Source of the DNA: Candidatus Berkiella aquae
GTDB lineage: Bacteria; Pseudomonadota; Gammaproteobacteria; Berkiellales; Berkiellaceae
Assembly (NCBI RefSeq): GCF_001431295.2
Contig: NZ_LKAJ02000001.1
Span: 2,356,001-2,420,000, forward strand
DNA length: 64,000 nucleotides
Direction: 5' to 3'
Of this stretch, positions 1 to 8,680 are shown one piece after another. Under the pieces are notes generated by a model. That model was not told the origin of the DNA. It made no database searches and saw only the letters and a list, made by a program, of their open reading frames with translations. The position numbers were made by a program, and so were the translations under genes. Within the stretch, counting starts at the first letter, position 1, and every line of letters starts with the position of its first letter.

Positions 1-191
1 GGTGGTTACCCACGCAAAAACCAGAAGAAGCCGATATTTGGATTGAAACTATCCCCTACAAAGAAACTCGAGAATATGTAAAAAATGTGTTAGCGTTTAC
101 CAGTATTTATAGACAACAGCTAGGACATCCAGCAGGGCTTGGCATGATGATGAAACCCATTCCTGCCAAAGAGTCTGTGAAGAATAGCTAG
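1..191 (+). CDS. slt: Soluble lytic murein transglycosylase, C-terminal end (partial)
   Basis: Only the last 62 codons are in the window; the frame starts at base 3 and ends at TAG 189-191. The peptide contains WIETIPYKETREYVKNVL, close to the conserved block after the catalytic domain of Slt70-type enzymes (WIETIP..ETR.YVKNVL). These periplasmic enzymes cleave the MurNAc-GlcNAc bond of peptidoglycan to 1,6-anhydro products. The catalytic glutamate and signal peptide lie upstream of the window, so activity cannot be judged. The HATPase gene starts about 50 bases downstream on the same strand. Confidence 0.85.
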   Translation, partial: WLPTQKPEEADIWIETIPYKETREYVKNVLAFTSIYRQQLGHPAGLGMMMKPIPAKESVKNS

Positions 192-240
192 CTTTCATCT
201 ATAGTCAAAGCAAGAAGACTCTTGTTTGTGTGCTGAAAAA

Positions 241-765
241 ATGAACACTATTTACCAAGCACCCGTTGATTCATTTACGGGCTTTAATATGAATTATCCT
301 CACGTGATGAAGTCATATGCCTTTACTTTTAAAACCATCGAAGAAGCCTATCGATTAGCCCATACCATCGCAGAAATTTGTAATTTTAATGAGAAAAAAA
401 TTGAGTTGGGTCTCAATGAGGTTTTTTTTAATGCCATTGAACATGGCAATCTTAATATTAGCAACAAAGAAAAAACAGAACTTAGAGTTCAAAATCATTG
501 GCAAGAAGAAATTCAGAAAAGATTAAATGAACCAGAACATCGTTTAAAATATGTTGATGTGCAAGTCGATATTACGCCCGATCTGATTTGCATTAAGGTG
601 ACCGATCAAGGCAACGGCTTTGATTGGAAAGCATTAGAAGAAAATGCGCTTCCTTCGCCACTTGCCTATCATGGAAGAGGCTTACTGGTGGCCAAATCGA
701 TGTGTTTTGATAATCTAGAATTTTCGAAGAAAGGTAATCAGGTTTATTGTTGGATTTATAAGTAG
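241..765 (+). CDS. Stand-alone HATPase_c (anti-sigma / RsbW-like) ATP-binding protein
   Basis: A 174-residue cytoplasmic protein that is essentially one GHKL ATPase domain. The N-box is E60-x3-N64 in LNEVFFNAIEHGN, the G1 box is DQGNGFD (122-128) and the G2 box is HGRGLL. There is no sensor, HisKA or receiver domain, so it resembles RsbW/SpoIIAB-type serine kinases that phosphorylate or sequester STAS partners or sigma factors. No STAS protein, PP2C phosphatase or sigma gene is adjacent. A TTG five codons upstream (226) is possible; ATG 241 is preferred by codon type. It is probably co-transcribed with the transglycosylase gene. Family assignment is firm, partner unknown. Confidence 0.8.
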   Translation: MNTIYQAPVDSFTGFNMNYPHVMKSYAFTFKTIEEAYRLAHTIAEICNFNEKKIELGLNEVFFNAIEHGNLNISNKEKTELRVQNHWQEEIQKRLNEPEHRLKYVDVQVDITPDLICIKVTDQGNGFDWKALEENALPSPLAYHGRGLLVAKSMCFDNLEFSKKGNQVYCWIYK

Positions 766-784
766 TCGACAATGACTGATACTT

Positions 785-822
785 TCATACTCACCCCTTG
801 CATTTAGGAGAGGTGAGTATGA
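785..822. terminator. Hairpin between convergent genes (likely bidirectional terminator)
   Basis: An 11-bp perfect stem (785-795 with 812-822, core CATACTCACC / GGTGAGTATG) and a 16-base loop lie between the stops of the HATPase gene (+) and the next gene (-). No long T run follows, so it may instead act as a transcript-end stabiliser. Confidence 0.5.
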
Positions 823-833
823 GAGGGTAAAAG

Positions 834-1841
834 TTAAGGACGTGCTGTTGTTTTCGTATTCTTGGGAAATAAATGTTGATTATATTGACTAAATCGTGGT
901 TCTTTTATTAATTTTGCAAAAATCTCATCAAAGTGTTGCATCGGAATAGAAATATCTTCCTGCGTGGGGCAAGATTGCATAATATATCCCCCTCGTTTGA
1001 TGCGATTATCAATTTTAACAAGATCAATTGAATCTGTACCATAAACCCTTATTATTTTATATTTATCGTTAGAAGTATCTTGAGCTGGCAATTTATTAAT
1101 GCCATGCATCATACCCGCTGCAAAGGCAATAGGATGAGTATAGGTAGATAAGCGTCCATAACTTGTAAAATATCCTTTCCAATTTTTAGCTTGTTCACCG
1201 ATATGAAAAGCGTGTTTTTCTGCAACATTACTAATAGATTTAAGTTTGCCATTTTTTTGATAATAGTATTGCGTACTATCAAGATAAATATTACGAATAT
1301 GCGAAATAACGCCGGATATCATCCCTACCGTTAAAGTGTTTTTTAGCATTAAGCTAAATGCCAATGGCATTCCGATTGTTGCCATCACTGTCGCAGCAAA
1401 AACAAATAACCCTATCCCTGTCAAAATACCATTTCGCATTCTTAAGGATACCTGACGCTGTTTTTGTTCAGCTATTTCAGTAATGGGGGCAAGCTGATTG
1501 CGTTGAGATGCCGATACTAATTTATCAGCTACCGTCAGTTTGGTGATACCTAATTGTTGAGGCAAAATTTCTACTAAACATTTGCCCATATATGGTGGAA
1601 TTTTCTTATCCTCGGTCTCAATGGACACTTCGAGTTCTGATGAAAAATGAATTTTTTTCTCATTTTGTGAAGCAAATGCCCCATTGAGTTTTTCCTTTAA
1701 ATCCTTCTCATTTTTATAAATAAAAATCGAAATCGAACGCTCATATAACCCTTCTGGGATTAATGTAGGTGAAATGAAGCGGCTAATACCTAATAAAAAA
1801 GAGGTTGGAGATTTTGTATAAATGGTCAGGGTATGAGACAT
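834..1841 (-). CDS. Hypothetical protein with a central membrane hairpin
   Basis: Not recognised. The 335-residue protein has a soluble N-terminal part (about 1-135), a hydrophobic stretch at about 138-180 (ILTGIGLFVFAATVMATIGM onward) that could form two membrane segments, and a soluble C-terminal part of about 150 residues. There is no signal peptide. It is monocistronic and convergent with the HATPase gene. The start ATG at 1841 directly abuts the palindromic motif TTGTTCGAAC (1841-1850), also seen near other effector-like genes here. An effector or inner-membrane role is possible but unproven. Confidence 0.6.
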   Translation of the reverse strand: MSHTLTIYTKSPTSFLLGISRFISPTLIPEGLYERSISIFIYKNEKDLKEKLNGAFASQNEKKIHFSSELEVSIETEDKKIPPYMGKCLVEILPQQLGITKLTVADKLVSASQRNQLAPITEIAEQKQRQVSLRMRNGILTGIGLFVFAATVMATIGMPLAFSLMLKNTLTVGMISGVISHIRNIYLDSTQYYYQKNGKLKSISNVAEKHAFHIGEQAKNWKGYFTSYGRLSTYTHPIAFAAGMMHGINKLPAQDTSNDKYKIIRVYGTDSIDLVKIDNRIKRGGYIMQSCPTQEDISIPMQHFDEIFAKLIKEPRFSQYNQHLFPKNTKTTARP

Positions 1842-1918
1842 TGTTCGAACTACCTAACTTGCAAAAATGAACTAAAATTCTATTAAAAGTAGGTAGTTCT
1901 TGTAAAGTAAGTAATTAC

Positions 1919-2941
1919 TTACTTTACTGTCCAGGTTTTACCAGAATGTAATAAATCTTCTAGCGACGGTTTACCTTGTTTGGCAGCACTTGAATCCAAT
2001 TGTGCTTTCATTTCTTCTTCGTAGATAGGTCGTTCAACTTTTCTAAAAATACCAATTGGCACTGGAAACTCAGGATAGGATAGTGAATTAAGTTTAATCG
2101 CCATTGATAAATCATTTTCAACTTGATGGACGTAAAGCTGCGATTTATCTTCAGGGGATTGTAAAGGCGTGACAACAAAATCGTTGCCATTATAAATAAG
2201 CCCTTTATCTTCCGCTTGGCCAAAAACTAAGGGTTGATTCGGGCGTAAGCTAATCGTTCGCTCTGCGCGAAATCCACGGTCACTAATATGGGCAAACGCG
2301 CCATCATTAAACACATTACAGTTTTGATAAATTTCAACAAAAGATGTACCACGATGAGCTGCGGCTTCTTTTAAAACCCATTGTAATCCTATCGCATCAA
2401 CATCAATGGCTCTGGCAACAAAACTACAGCCTGCGGCTAAAGCCAGTTGTACCGGATTAAACGGTTCGTCAATTGTCCCTTGGGGTGATGTTTTGGTCTT
2501 TTTACCTTTTTCCGAGGTAGGCGAATATTGCCCTTTGGTTAAACCATAGATCTGATTGTTAAAAAGTAAAATCGTGACATCCAGATTACGACGCATAATA
2601 TGCATTAAATGGTTGGCACCAATACTCAAGCCATCACCATCACCTGTCACAATCCAAACCGATAATTCAGGTCTCGCAATTTTAAGACCAGTTGCGATAG
2701 TAGGTGCACGACCATGAATCGTATGAAAACCATAGGTATTCAAGTAATAAGGAAAACGGCTAGAACAACCAATACCCGAAATAAAAACGGTATTCTCACG
2801 CGCAATGCCTAATTCTGGCAATATTTTCTGCACCGAAGCTAAAATTGCATAGTCGCCACAACCAGGACACCATCGTACTTCCTGATCGCTAACAAAATCT
2901 TCTCTTTTCAAAGGTAGTACTTTGTTTTCTTGTAACGACAT
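1919..2941 (-). CDS. korB: 2-oxoglutarate (2-oxoacid):ferredoxin oxidoreductase, beta subunit
   Basis: The TPP-binding subunit of a 2-oxoacid:ferredoxin oxidoreductase, which with KorA converts 2-oxoglutarate, CoA and oxidised ferredoxin to succinyl-CoA, CO2 and reduced ferredoxin. Evidence: an N-terminal WCPGCGDYAIL cluster motif (C25, C28), the block GIGCSSRFPYY, the TPP/Mg motif GDGDGLSIGANH followed by NNQIYGLTKGQYSPTS, and a length of 340 residues, usual for KorB. Its start codon directly follows the korA stop (bases 2941/2942), so the pair is a translationally coupled operon. Substrate is inferred from family resemblance; a pyruvate or branched-chain oxoacid enzyme is a less likely alternative. 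Confidence 0.92.
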   Translation of the reverse strand: MSLQENKVLPLKREDFVSDQEVRWCPGCGDYAILASVQKILPELGIARENTVFISGIGCSSRFPYYLNTYGFHTIHGRAPTIATGLKIARPELSVWIVTGDGDGLSIGANHLMHIMRRNLDVTILLFNNQIYGLTKGQYSPTSEKGKKTKTSPQGTIDEPFNPVQLALAAGCSFVARAIDVDAIGLQWVLKEAAAHRGTSFVEIYQNCNVFNDGAFAHISDRGFRAERTISLRPNQPLVFGQAEDKGLIYNGNDFVVTPLQSPEDKSQLYVHQVENDLSMAIKLNSLSYPEFPVPIGIFRKVERPIYEEEMKAQLDSSAAKQGKPSLEDLLHSGKTWTVK

Positions 2942-4810
2942 TTAATTTTTCTCCAAATAAGGCAGTACCTTTTCTGTCAATTCTTGCACACCAAAAGGTT
3001 TGCCTTGAACCTTGTTAATGCCTTTAGCATCCACCAGGTATCGTGCTCGAATTAACTGGCAAAGTTGACCTTTATTGAGCTCAACAACCAGGATTGTTTT
3101 GAACTGCTGTAAAAGCGAACCTAATTCATTCTGGAAAGGATTCAAATAACGCAAATGAGCAAAACTGATGGCATGCCCTTGGGTTTGTAATGATTCAACC
3201 ACGGTACGTACAGCACCATAAGTGCTACCCCAACTGAGGATTAATACTTCACCTTGCTTGGGTCCCATCAATTCTAATAGCGGTAAATCTTGCGCAATAC
3301 CTTGCACTTTCGCTGCTCGTATATCGACCATGCGTTGATGATTATCACCATCATAACTGATATTACCACTGCCATTTTCTTTCTCTAACCCACCAATTCG
3401 GTGTTCAAGACCTTTGGTTCCTGGAATAGCCCAGGGACGCGCTAATGTGTTTGGATCGCGCGCATAAGGCATGAAATTGTCGGTTGGTTGACAATAATGA
3501 GGTTTTAAATCCGGTAGCGTTTTAACATCAGGAATTTGCCAAGGTTCAGCACCATTGGCTAAAAATGCATCGCTTAACACAATTACGGGCGTCATATAAC
3601 GCAGGGCTATGCGAAATGCCTCGAGCATTATATGAAAACAATCACCGGGTGTTGCGGGCGCTAAAATAGGAACCGGACATTCCCCATGGCGACCATACAT
3701 TGCTGCCAACAAATCGGATTGCTCTACTTTCGTTGGCATGCCGGTTGATGGCCCTGCGCGCTGAACATCAACAACAACCAGCGGTAGCTCTGTCATGACT
3801 GCCAAGCCTAGTGCTTCGCTTTTTAAATCCATACCAGGACCACTGGTGGTGGTTAAGGTCAATTCCCCACCAAAGGCTGCACCAATCGCAGCACCTATCG
3901 CTGCAATTTCATCTTCGGCTTGGAAAGTTTTGACCCCAAAATGGGCATGTTTTGCTAGAAAATGTAAAATATCGGATGCGGGAGTAATGGGATAACCACA
4001 CACTAACAACGATTGATTGGCTTTAGTGGCTGCCGCAACGCATCCCCAAGCTAATGCTTGGTTGCCCGTGATTTGTCGATAAATACCCGGTGCCTGTTTG
4101 GCGGCCTTAACAGAAAAATGCTCTGCAAATAATTCCGTGGTAATCGCAAAATGATAACCTGCGCGCAATGCTTCGATATTGGCTTCGATGACATCGGTTT
4201 TATCTTTAAAACGTTCTTTGATCCAATCTTTGGTATCTTCAAGCTCGCGATGGTATAGCCAAAAGACCACGCCTAAGGCAAACATATTTTTACATTTTCG
4301 CGCGGCTGCACGAGATAACGGGCTTTTTTCTAAAGCCGTTAATGTGAGTGTCGTCATGGGTAAACGCACAACACGAAATGCGGATAAAGTGCCATCTAAT
4401 GAATTATCATCAATTTGTGCTTTCTTTAAGTCTTTGCTCGTAAACTTATCTTCATCCAAGATAAGAATACCGCCCTTTTTTAAATTCTTAAGAGATACTT
4501 TCAAGGCGGCTGGGTTCATTGCAACCAAGACATCATATTGATCCCCAGGAGTATGAATAGGGTGTTCTGAGAAACTTAATTGAAATCCTGAAACCCCTGG
4601 CAACGTACCCGCAGGTGCACGGATTTCTGCTGGAAAATCAGGGAAGGTGCGTACATCATTACCAAAAGTCGCACAAGCCTCTGTAAATTGCATTCCCGCC
4701 ACTTGCATCCCATCGCCCGAATCTCCCGCAAAATGGATAACCACCTTTTCAAGCGGAATTCGTTTAACCGTTAATGGGATCGTGGTTGTGAATGTTTTCA
4801 TATCTGTCAT
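2942..4810 (-). CDS. korA: 2-oxoglutarate (2-oxoacid):ferredoxin oxidoreductase, alpha subunit (gamma-alpha fusion)
   Basis: A 622-residue subunit with the gamma domain fused N-terminally, as in the two-subunit Kor type. Residues about 20-220 form the gamma domain (FAGDSGDGMQVAGMQF, then FPAEIRAPAGT). From about 245 comes the alpha/pyrimidine-binding domain (GNQALAWGC, CGYPITPASDILHFL, TTTSGPGMDLKSEA, QRAGPSTGMPT). It is the promoter-proximal gene of korA-korB. There is no fused ferredoxin domain, so electrons must leave through a separate ferredoxin. Start ATG at 4810; an in-frame ATG three codons later is possible. Confidence 0.92.
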   Translation of the reverse strand: MTDMKTFTTTIPLTVKRIPLEKVVIHFAGDSGDGMQVAGMQFTEACATFGNDVRTFPDFPAEIRAPAGTLPGVSGFQLSFSEHPIHTPGDQYDVLVAMNPAALKVSLKNLKKGGILILDEDKFTSKDLKKAQIDDNSLDGTLSAFRVVRLPMTTLTLTALEKSPLSRAAARKCKNMFALGVVFWLYHRELEDTKDWIKERFKDKTDVIEANIEALRAGYHFAITTELFAEHFSVKAAKQAPGIYRQITGNQALAWGCVAAATKANQSLLVCGYPITPASDILHFLAKHAHFGVKTFQAEDEIAAIGAAIGAAFGGELTLTTTSGPGMDLKSEALGLAVMTELPLVVVDVQRAGPSTGMPTKVEQSDLLAAMYGRHGECPVPILAPATPGDCFHIMLEAFRIALRYMTPVIVLSDAFLANGAEPWQIPDVKTLPDLKPHYCQPTDNFMPYARDPNTLARPWAIPGTKGLEHRIGGLEKENGSGNISYDGDNHQRMVDIRAAKVQGIAQDLPLLELMGPKQGEVLILSWGSTYGAVRTVVESLQTQGHAISFAHLRYLNPFQNELGSLLQQFKTILVVELNKGQLCQLIRARYLVDAKGINKVQGKPFGVQELTEKVLPYLEKN

Positions 4811-5102
4811 GCTAAATGCCTAAGTTATAAGCCATTACGCCGAAATTAAGAGCCCGATCACTACACCTAAAGGCGGTGGATTTGCATAAATGGGCTTGTC
4901 CGCCGAAGCTTTATGCATATGCGGGCTTGCCACTTGCCACTCCGAAGCTTTATGCGTAGGCGGGAAGTATAACACTGACTTAGAAGTATTCGTATGCCAT
5001 TCGTACCGATTGCATATTCATTTTTCATCGTCTGCGTTACACTATATTATTGCATATCAACCTATTATGTTATTTGTTTAACTTAAATTCTGGGAGCAAA
5101 GC
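4811..5102. other. Divergent intergenic region between korA and parA with short direct repeats
   Basis: 292 bases between divergent genes that must hold both promoters. Bases 4903-4925 and 4942-4964 are near-identical 23-base direct repeats (CCGAAGCTTTATGC core, 39-base period). An upstream GCATAAA could pair with TTTATGC, giving alternative hairpins. The 63-codon frame that covers the repeats shows no coding features and was not called. Confidence 0.5.
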
Positions 5103-5936
5103 ATGCGCAGGGTTATTTTTAATCAAAAAGGTGGTGTGGGCAAATCAACGATTACCTGCAATCTCGCCGCCATTAGCGCAGCAAAAGGATTTCGTACTTT
5201 AGTAGTCGATTTGGATCCTCAATCTAATTCAACGCAGTATCTGTTGGGGAGTAAATCTCCGAACTTTGTACCCACTGTGGCAGATTATTTTAATCAAGTG
5301 CTGCAGTTCCGCTTCAGTGCAAGCCATGCAAACCAATACGTGCATGCCACCACCTTTAAAAATCTTTATATTTTGCCCGCAGCACCTAAATTAGAACTAC
5401 TACTGAATCGATTAGAGAATCGCCAAAAATTATACAAGCTTCGAAGCTTATTCGATAAGCTTGAGGGATTCGACAATATTTTTATCGATACCCCACCTGC
5501 AATGAATTATTTTACCCAATCGGCATTGATTGCTTCGGATACCTGCCTTATTCCCTTTGACTGCGATTTATTTTCCCGTAATGCAATTTATCACCTATTT
5601 CGCGGTGTAACGCAAATTCGTGAAAAATATAATCGAAATCTGCGCGTTGAAGGGGTTATTGTCAATCAATTCCAAGCAGGCGCTGCGCTTCCTAAAAAAT
5701 TGGTTGATGAATTATCGAATGAAGGATTGCCCATCATTTCGACCTTTTTATCGTCATCCATTAAAATTAAAGAATCGCATGATGTTGCCTTACCGATGAT
5801 TCATTTCGCCAAAGATCATAAAGTCACCCAAGAATTTTTGCGTATTTTCCAAAGCTTGCAAACCAATGAAATTACGCATCCTGATGCTTTTCAAACAGTG
5901 AATGTTGAAAAATTAACGGAAGAAATTGGGGCTTAG
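5103..5936 (+). CDS. parA: ParA/MinD-family P-loop ATPase (orphan)
   Basis: A 277-residue ParA-like ATPase. The deviant Walker A is NQKGGVGKST (signature K9, K14), the switch region is VDLDPQSNSTQ (D36, D38), and FIDTPPAMNYF is the Walker B-like strand. No N-terminal DNA-binding domain is present, which matches the short ParA/Soj type. Such ATPases position chromosomes, plasmids or protein cargo by gradients on the nucleoid. No parB, parS-like palindrome or plasmid replication gene is adjacent, so it is an orphan and the cargo is unknown. A clear GGGAG ribosome site precedes ATG 5103. Confidence 0.85.
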   Translation: MRRVIFNQKGGVGKSTITCNLAAISAAKGFRTLVVDLDPQSNSTQYLLGSKSPNFVPTVADYFNQVLQFRFSASHANQYVHATTFKNLYILPAAPKLELLLNRLENRQKLYKLRSLFDKLEGFDNIFIDTPPAMNYFTQSALIASDTCLIPFDCDLFSRNAIYHLFRGVTQIREKYNRNLRVEGVIVNQFQAGAALPKKLVDELSNEGLPIISTFLSSSIKIKESHDVALPMIHFAKDHKVTQEFLRIFQSLQTNEITHPDAFQTVNVEKLTEEIGA

Positions 5937-6055
5937 TGCCCCCCCGCCCTTTTAAGCGCCTTGAATTAAGTATTTTTCTTATTATCTCATCTTCAAAACT
6001 CAGATAATATGTTGCCCCAACAATACGTTTGAATCAAAACAGCTTGGGAGTAACG

Positions 6056-6937
6056 ATGATTTCTGGTATAGCAACAAAAAAAAATACGCGAGCATTTTAT
6101 AAAATATTTGGCACTACCCAGCACGACATCATATCCTCACAAGAAGAAATAGAATTAATCCATTTAATTAATGAAGGGATCAATCCTTTTGCTCAAAATC
6201 TAGCAGGCCAAACCCCATTACATCTAGCAACGATAAAATCTCATTCTATGGTAATAATTCAGTTATTATTAAACCAAGGGGCGGATATTAACGCCCAAAA
6301 TAATCACGGGCAGACGCCATTAAATCAGATGGCACCCCAGCTTCAGAGCATTGATAGTTACACCTATAAAATAATAGAACTTTTATTAAACAATAATGCC
6401 AAAATTGGTGTGCCTGATAAGAATGGTAATACGCTGCTAATGAATATATTTAAAGCCAATGCCACTCAAGCTCGATTGCCTTTTTTTTTCAAAATCCTCA
6501 ATGAAATAAAAAGACTTGATAATCGCAAGGAATATTTGAGTGAACATTTTCAAATTGCTTTCAAAGAAAATTTAGATCATTTAATTGATAATCAGCTAGA
6601 GATGCTCAAAGTCATAAAATCTGAGGGTAATAAGAAACTATTCCACATCATTGAGCTGATTGAAACACAATATGATAATGCGATTGCTTTCAGACGCTTA
6701 TCTTGCGCACCTTTATTACTTGGGCAATTACTCGCTAGTGTCAGTTATACCCAAAATAACGTTGACATTATTAGTGAAAATCTAATTGCCGTTAATTTAG
6801 AGGAAACATCAAACCATGCGGCATGCTCAAGCGATGATGATGATACATGGCTTTCATTTTCACCGACTAAGCGTGATGTCAGTAATGACGAACCAGTGAC
6901 CGAGCACAGAAAAAAGAAGTCATGCTGCCTATGCTAA
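6056..6937 (+). CDS. Ankyrin-repeat protein with C-terminal CaaX box
   Basis: A 293-residue protein. Ankyrin repeats occupy about residues 40-145 (GQTPLHLATIKSHSMVIIQL, GADINAQNNHGQTPL, KNGNTLLM). The middle is helical and unassigned, followed by an acidic stretch (SSDDDDTW). The last residues are RKKKSCCLC: a basic patch directly before CCLC, which fits a CaaX prenylation box. Legionella AnkB is a known ankyrin effector that is farnesylated by the host at such a box; the parallel here is inference. The start was moved to ATG 6056 because GGGAG (6046-6050) lies at good spacing; the TTG at 6029 has no such site. Confidence 0.75.
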   Translation: MISGIATKKNTRAFYKIFGTTQHDIISSQEEIELIHLINEGINPFAQNLAGQTPLHLATIKSHSMVIIQLLLNQGADINAQNNHGQTPLNQMAPQLQSIDSYTYKIIELLLNNNAKIGVPDKNGNTLLMNIFKANATQARLPFFFKILNEIKRLDNRKEYLSEHFQIAFKENLDHLIDNQLEMLKVIKSEGNKKLFHIIELIETQYDNAIAFRRLSCAPLLLGQLLASVSYTQNNVDIISENLIAVNLEETSNHAACSSDDDDTWLSFSPTKRDVSNDEPVTEHRKKKSCCLC

Positions 6938-6995
6938 TTTTAGATCCAGGAAGGCTTAAAAATTGACAGATAAGATTGAGATTTAGAACCCCTTT

Positions 6996-8393
6996 CTACC
7001 ACCATTTAACACGAAAATCACTGATTACACCATTGAGTTGATGAAGCGTGGAAGTTTTTGGACCAGCCCAAGTTTTTGCTTTAGCAAAAATAAAAGAACA
7101 ACATTTAAGATTTTTCTGAAATCGGTTAGGATGAACTTCAAAAAATTCCAAATTTTTCTTTAAAGCAATAAGTGAAGGAGTGTTGCGTATATGTGTCATC
7201 ACACTCGGATAACGTGAAAAAACTTCAAACAAATAATCTGATTGCTTGGGTAGTTTCTCCAATAGCTTCTGGGTTGATACTATATGCATAGCTACTTTAG
7301 ATGAGCACTTAGCAAGCATTAATATTTGAGTGCCAGTCAATTGTTCACATAAGAGAGGATTATTTAGAATAAACACAGCAAATTCTGAATGCATGCCACC
7401 AAGATATTGGATGCTTCCCAAACTCAATTTATTCATTAGTTCTTTAGTCTGTAAAATATGCAGTGCAGCTTTTTGGGTATGAGCAAGCTTTACTAAAGAT
7501 GCCTCCGAAAGATCTCTTGTGTTTAAAACACGTATCGCAATTTCAGGCAAAAATTGACCTAATGTTGCTAAATTTTCTTCTGTCAGTTTGTTAGATAATG
7601 CTTCTGTGTTTAAAATATGATTCGCAACATCCAAGCATTTTTGTCCCAATATGGCTAATTCGTTGCCTGATAATTTTTCCGTTGAGATGAGAATACTCAT
7701 CGCAATATCAGAAAAATTCTGTACTAATTCTGCCAGGCAAGATAAATTTTTACGAGTTAACCTATCGTAAAATTCTTTAGTATCTAAAATAGTTCTTACT
7801 ACCTCGCGATGCTCTTTACCAATTTGGCATAAATGTTCAGCAGCAAAGTTTCGAACGTAGTTACTATTGAGTATCATCATGGCGACTTCAGGTAATTTTT
7901 TGCCCATGCTCACTAGCATTGTTTGGCTAAGCAGGTCCATACCTAAAAGATCTTGTGCAACCTCTACATTATTTTGCCCCAATAGATCCACATTTTCCAT
8001 AAGACAACCATATTTTTTATTCTTGGATAATAAATGTTTAGCAAATTCTGAACAACATCCCGCAAGTGCAATCGTTTTTTCTAGATCTAAATAAGGATGT
8101 AACGTCTCATCTGTCAAAATAGCTATTGCTCTTTGTGGGTCTTTCCTGCATTCATCGAGTATTCTTTCAAATTTGACAGGCGCAAAATGAGATACATTTA
8201 ATGTTTTCTGCCAGCTTTTAGAAACTGATGACAATTTGTTCGCTCCTACTAATTGATAGCAAGGAACATATTGCAATGTATAAGCCAACACATCTGGTAA
8301 CATCAAAGAACCAAGGGAATATTCCGTTAGCATGTTATTACTGTTTTGAACAACTGTTTTCTTTCGAGAATGATTGGTAACACCACTTTTCAT
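6996..8393 (-). CDS. F-box-like protein with ~29-residue tandem helical repeats (paralogue A)
   Basis: A 465-residue protein. Residues 31-67 resemble a eukaryotic F-box (MLPDVLAYTLQYVP, later SVSKSWQKTL, keeping the LP start, a hydrophobic helix and the VS-x2-W end). The rest is a solenoid-like array of about ten units of 25-29 residues, with consensus L-x2-LGQ-x2-PEVAM-x-IL-x-TE-x-L-x2-KL. F-box proteins bring substrates to SCF ubiquitin ligases through a separate repeat domain; the same two-part design here suggests a host-directed effector (inference). It is paralogous to the next gene upstream (8681-10171). An AGG site precedes ATG 8393. Confidence 0.75.
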   Translation of the reverse strand: MKSGVTNHSRKKTVVQNSNNMLTEYSLGSLMLPDVLAYTLQYVPCYQLVGANKLSSVSKSWQKTLNVSHFAPVKFERILDECRKDPQRAIAILTDETLHPYLDLEKTIALAGCCSEFAKHLLSKNKKYGCLMENVDLLGQNNVEVAQDLLGMDLLSQTMLVSMGKKLPEVAMMILNSNYVRNFAAEHLCQIGKEHREVVRTILDTKEFYDRLTRKNLSCLAELVQNFSDIAMSILISTEKLSGNELAILGQKCLDVANHILNTEALSNKLTEENLATLGQFLPEIAIRVLNTRDLSEASLVKLAHTQKAALHILQTKELMNKLSLGSIQYLGGMHSEFAVFILNNPLLCEQLTGTQILMLAKCSSKVAMHIVSTQKLLEKLPKQSDYLFEVFSRYPSVMTHIRNTPSLIALKKNLEFFEVHPNRFQKNLKCCSFIFAKAKTWAGPKTSTLHQLNGVISDFRVKWW

Positions 8394-8466
8394 TTTTACT
8401 ACCTAAATTTTTATCGCACTTTGCGAGATAGATCCTCAACGCCTTCAAACTTTAGCACTTGGTTTT

Positions 8467-8680
8467 TCAGCATTGATTTGCATACTGGCAAGCAATGCTT
8501 ACTCTACAACCAAACGACTGATTCTTTAAATTTTTTGACTTCAAAATATGCATCGCAACTTTAGGGCCACTACTACTAATGCGTAGCAAATCCAATTCAG
8601 ATAATTTTTTTGCTTATATTTTAATTTTAAAGAATAGCCATAGCAATTTCAGGCAATTTTTCGTACCACCTCTTGCTTAT
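8467..8680 (-). pseudogene. Decayed fragment of the F-box/29-residue-repeat family
   Basis: Reading the minus strand from just beyond the stop of the upstream gene gives KRWYEKLPEIAMAIL and then a stop. After a frame change, KLSELDLLRISSSGPKVAMH and ILKSKNLKNQ follow, running on to a stop at 8467. Both stretches match the repeat consensus of the two flanking genes, and KRWYE matches the end of the F-box region (ERWYE in paralogue B). This looks like a third paralogue collapsed by deletion and frameshift, or the broken-off end of a neighbour. Confidence 0.6.

Noticed and set aside
4890-5081. 63-codon open frame between korA and parA
   Set aside because: It lies over the short direct repeats, has no convincing ribosome site and no recognisable protein pattern.
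7867-8094. Open frames opposite long genes (such as those inside gdhB, korA, pepN and the F-box genes)
   Set aside because: They overlap well-supported genes in antisense or shifted frames and carry no family motifs.
8346-8564. 72-codon plus-strand frame over the F-box gene start
   Set aside because: It is antisense to paralogue A and its decayed neighbour, whose minus-strand repeats are the real coding signal.
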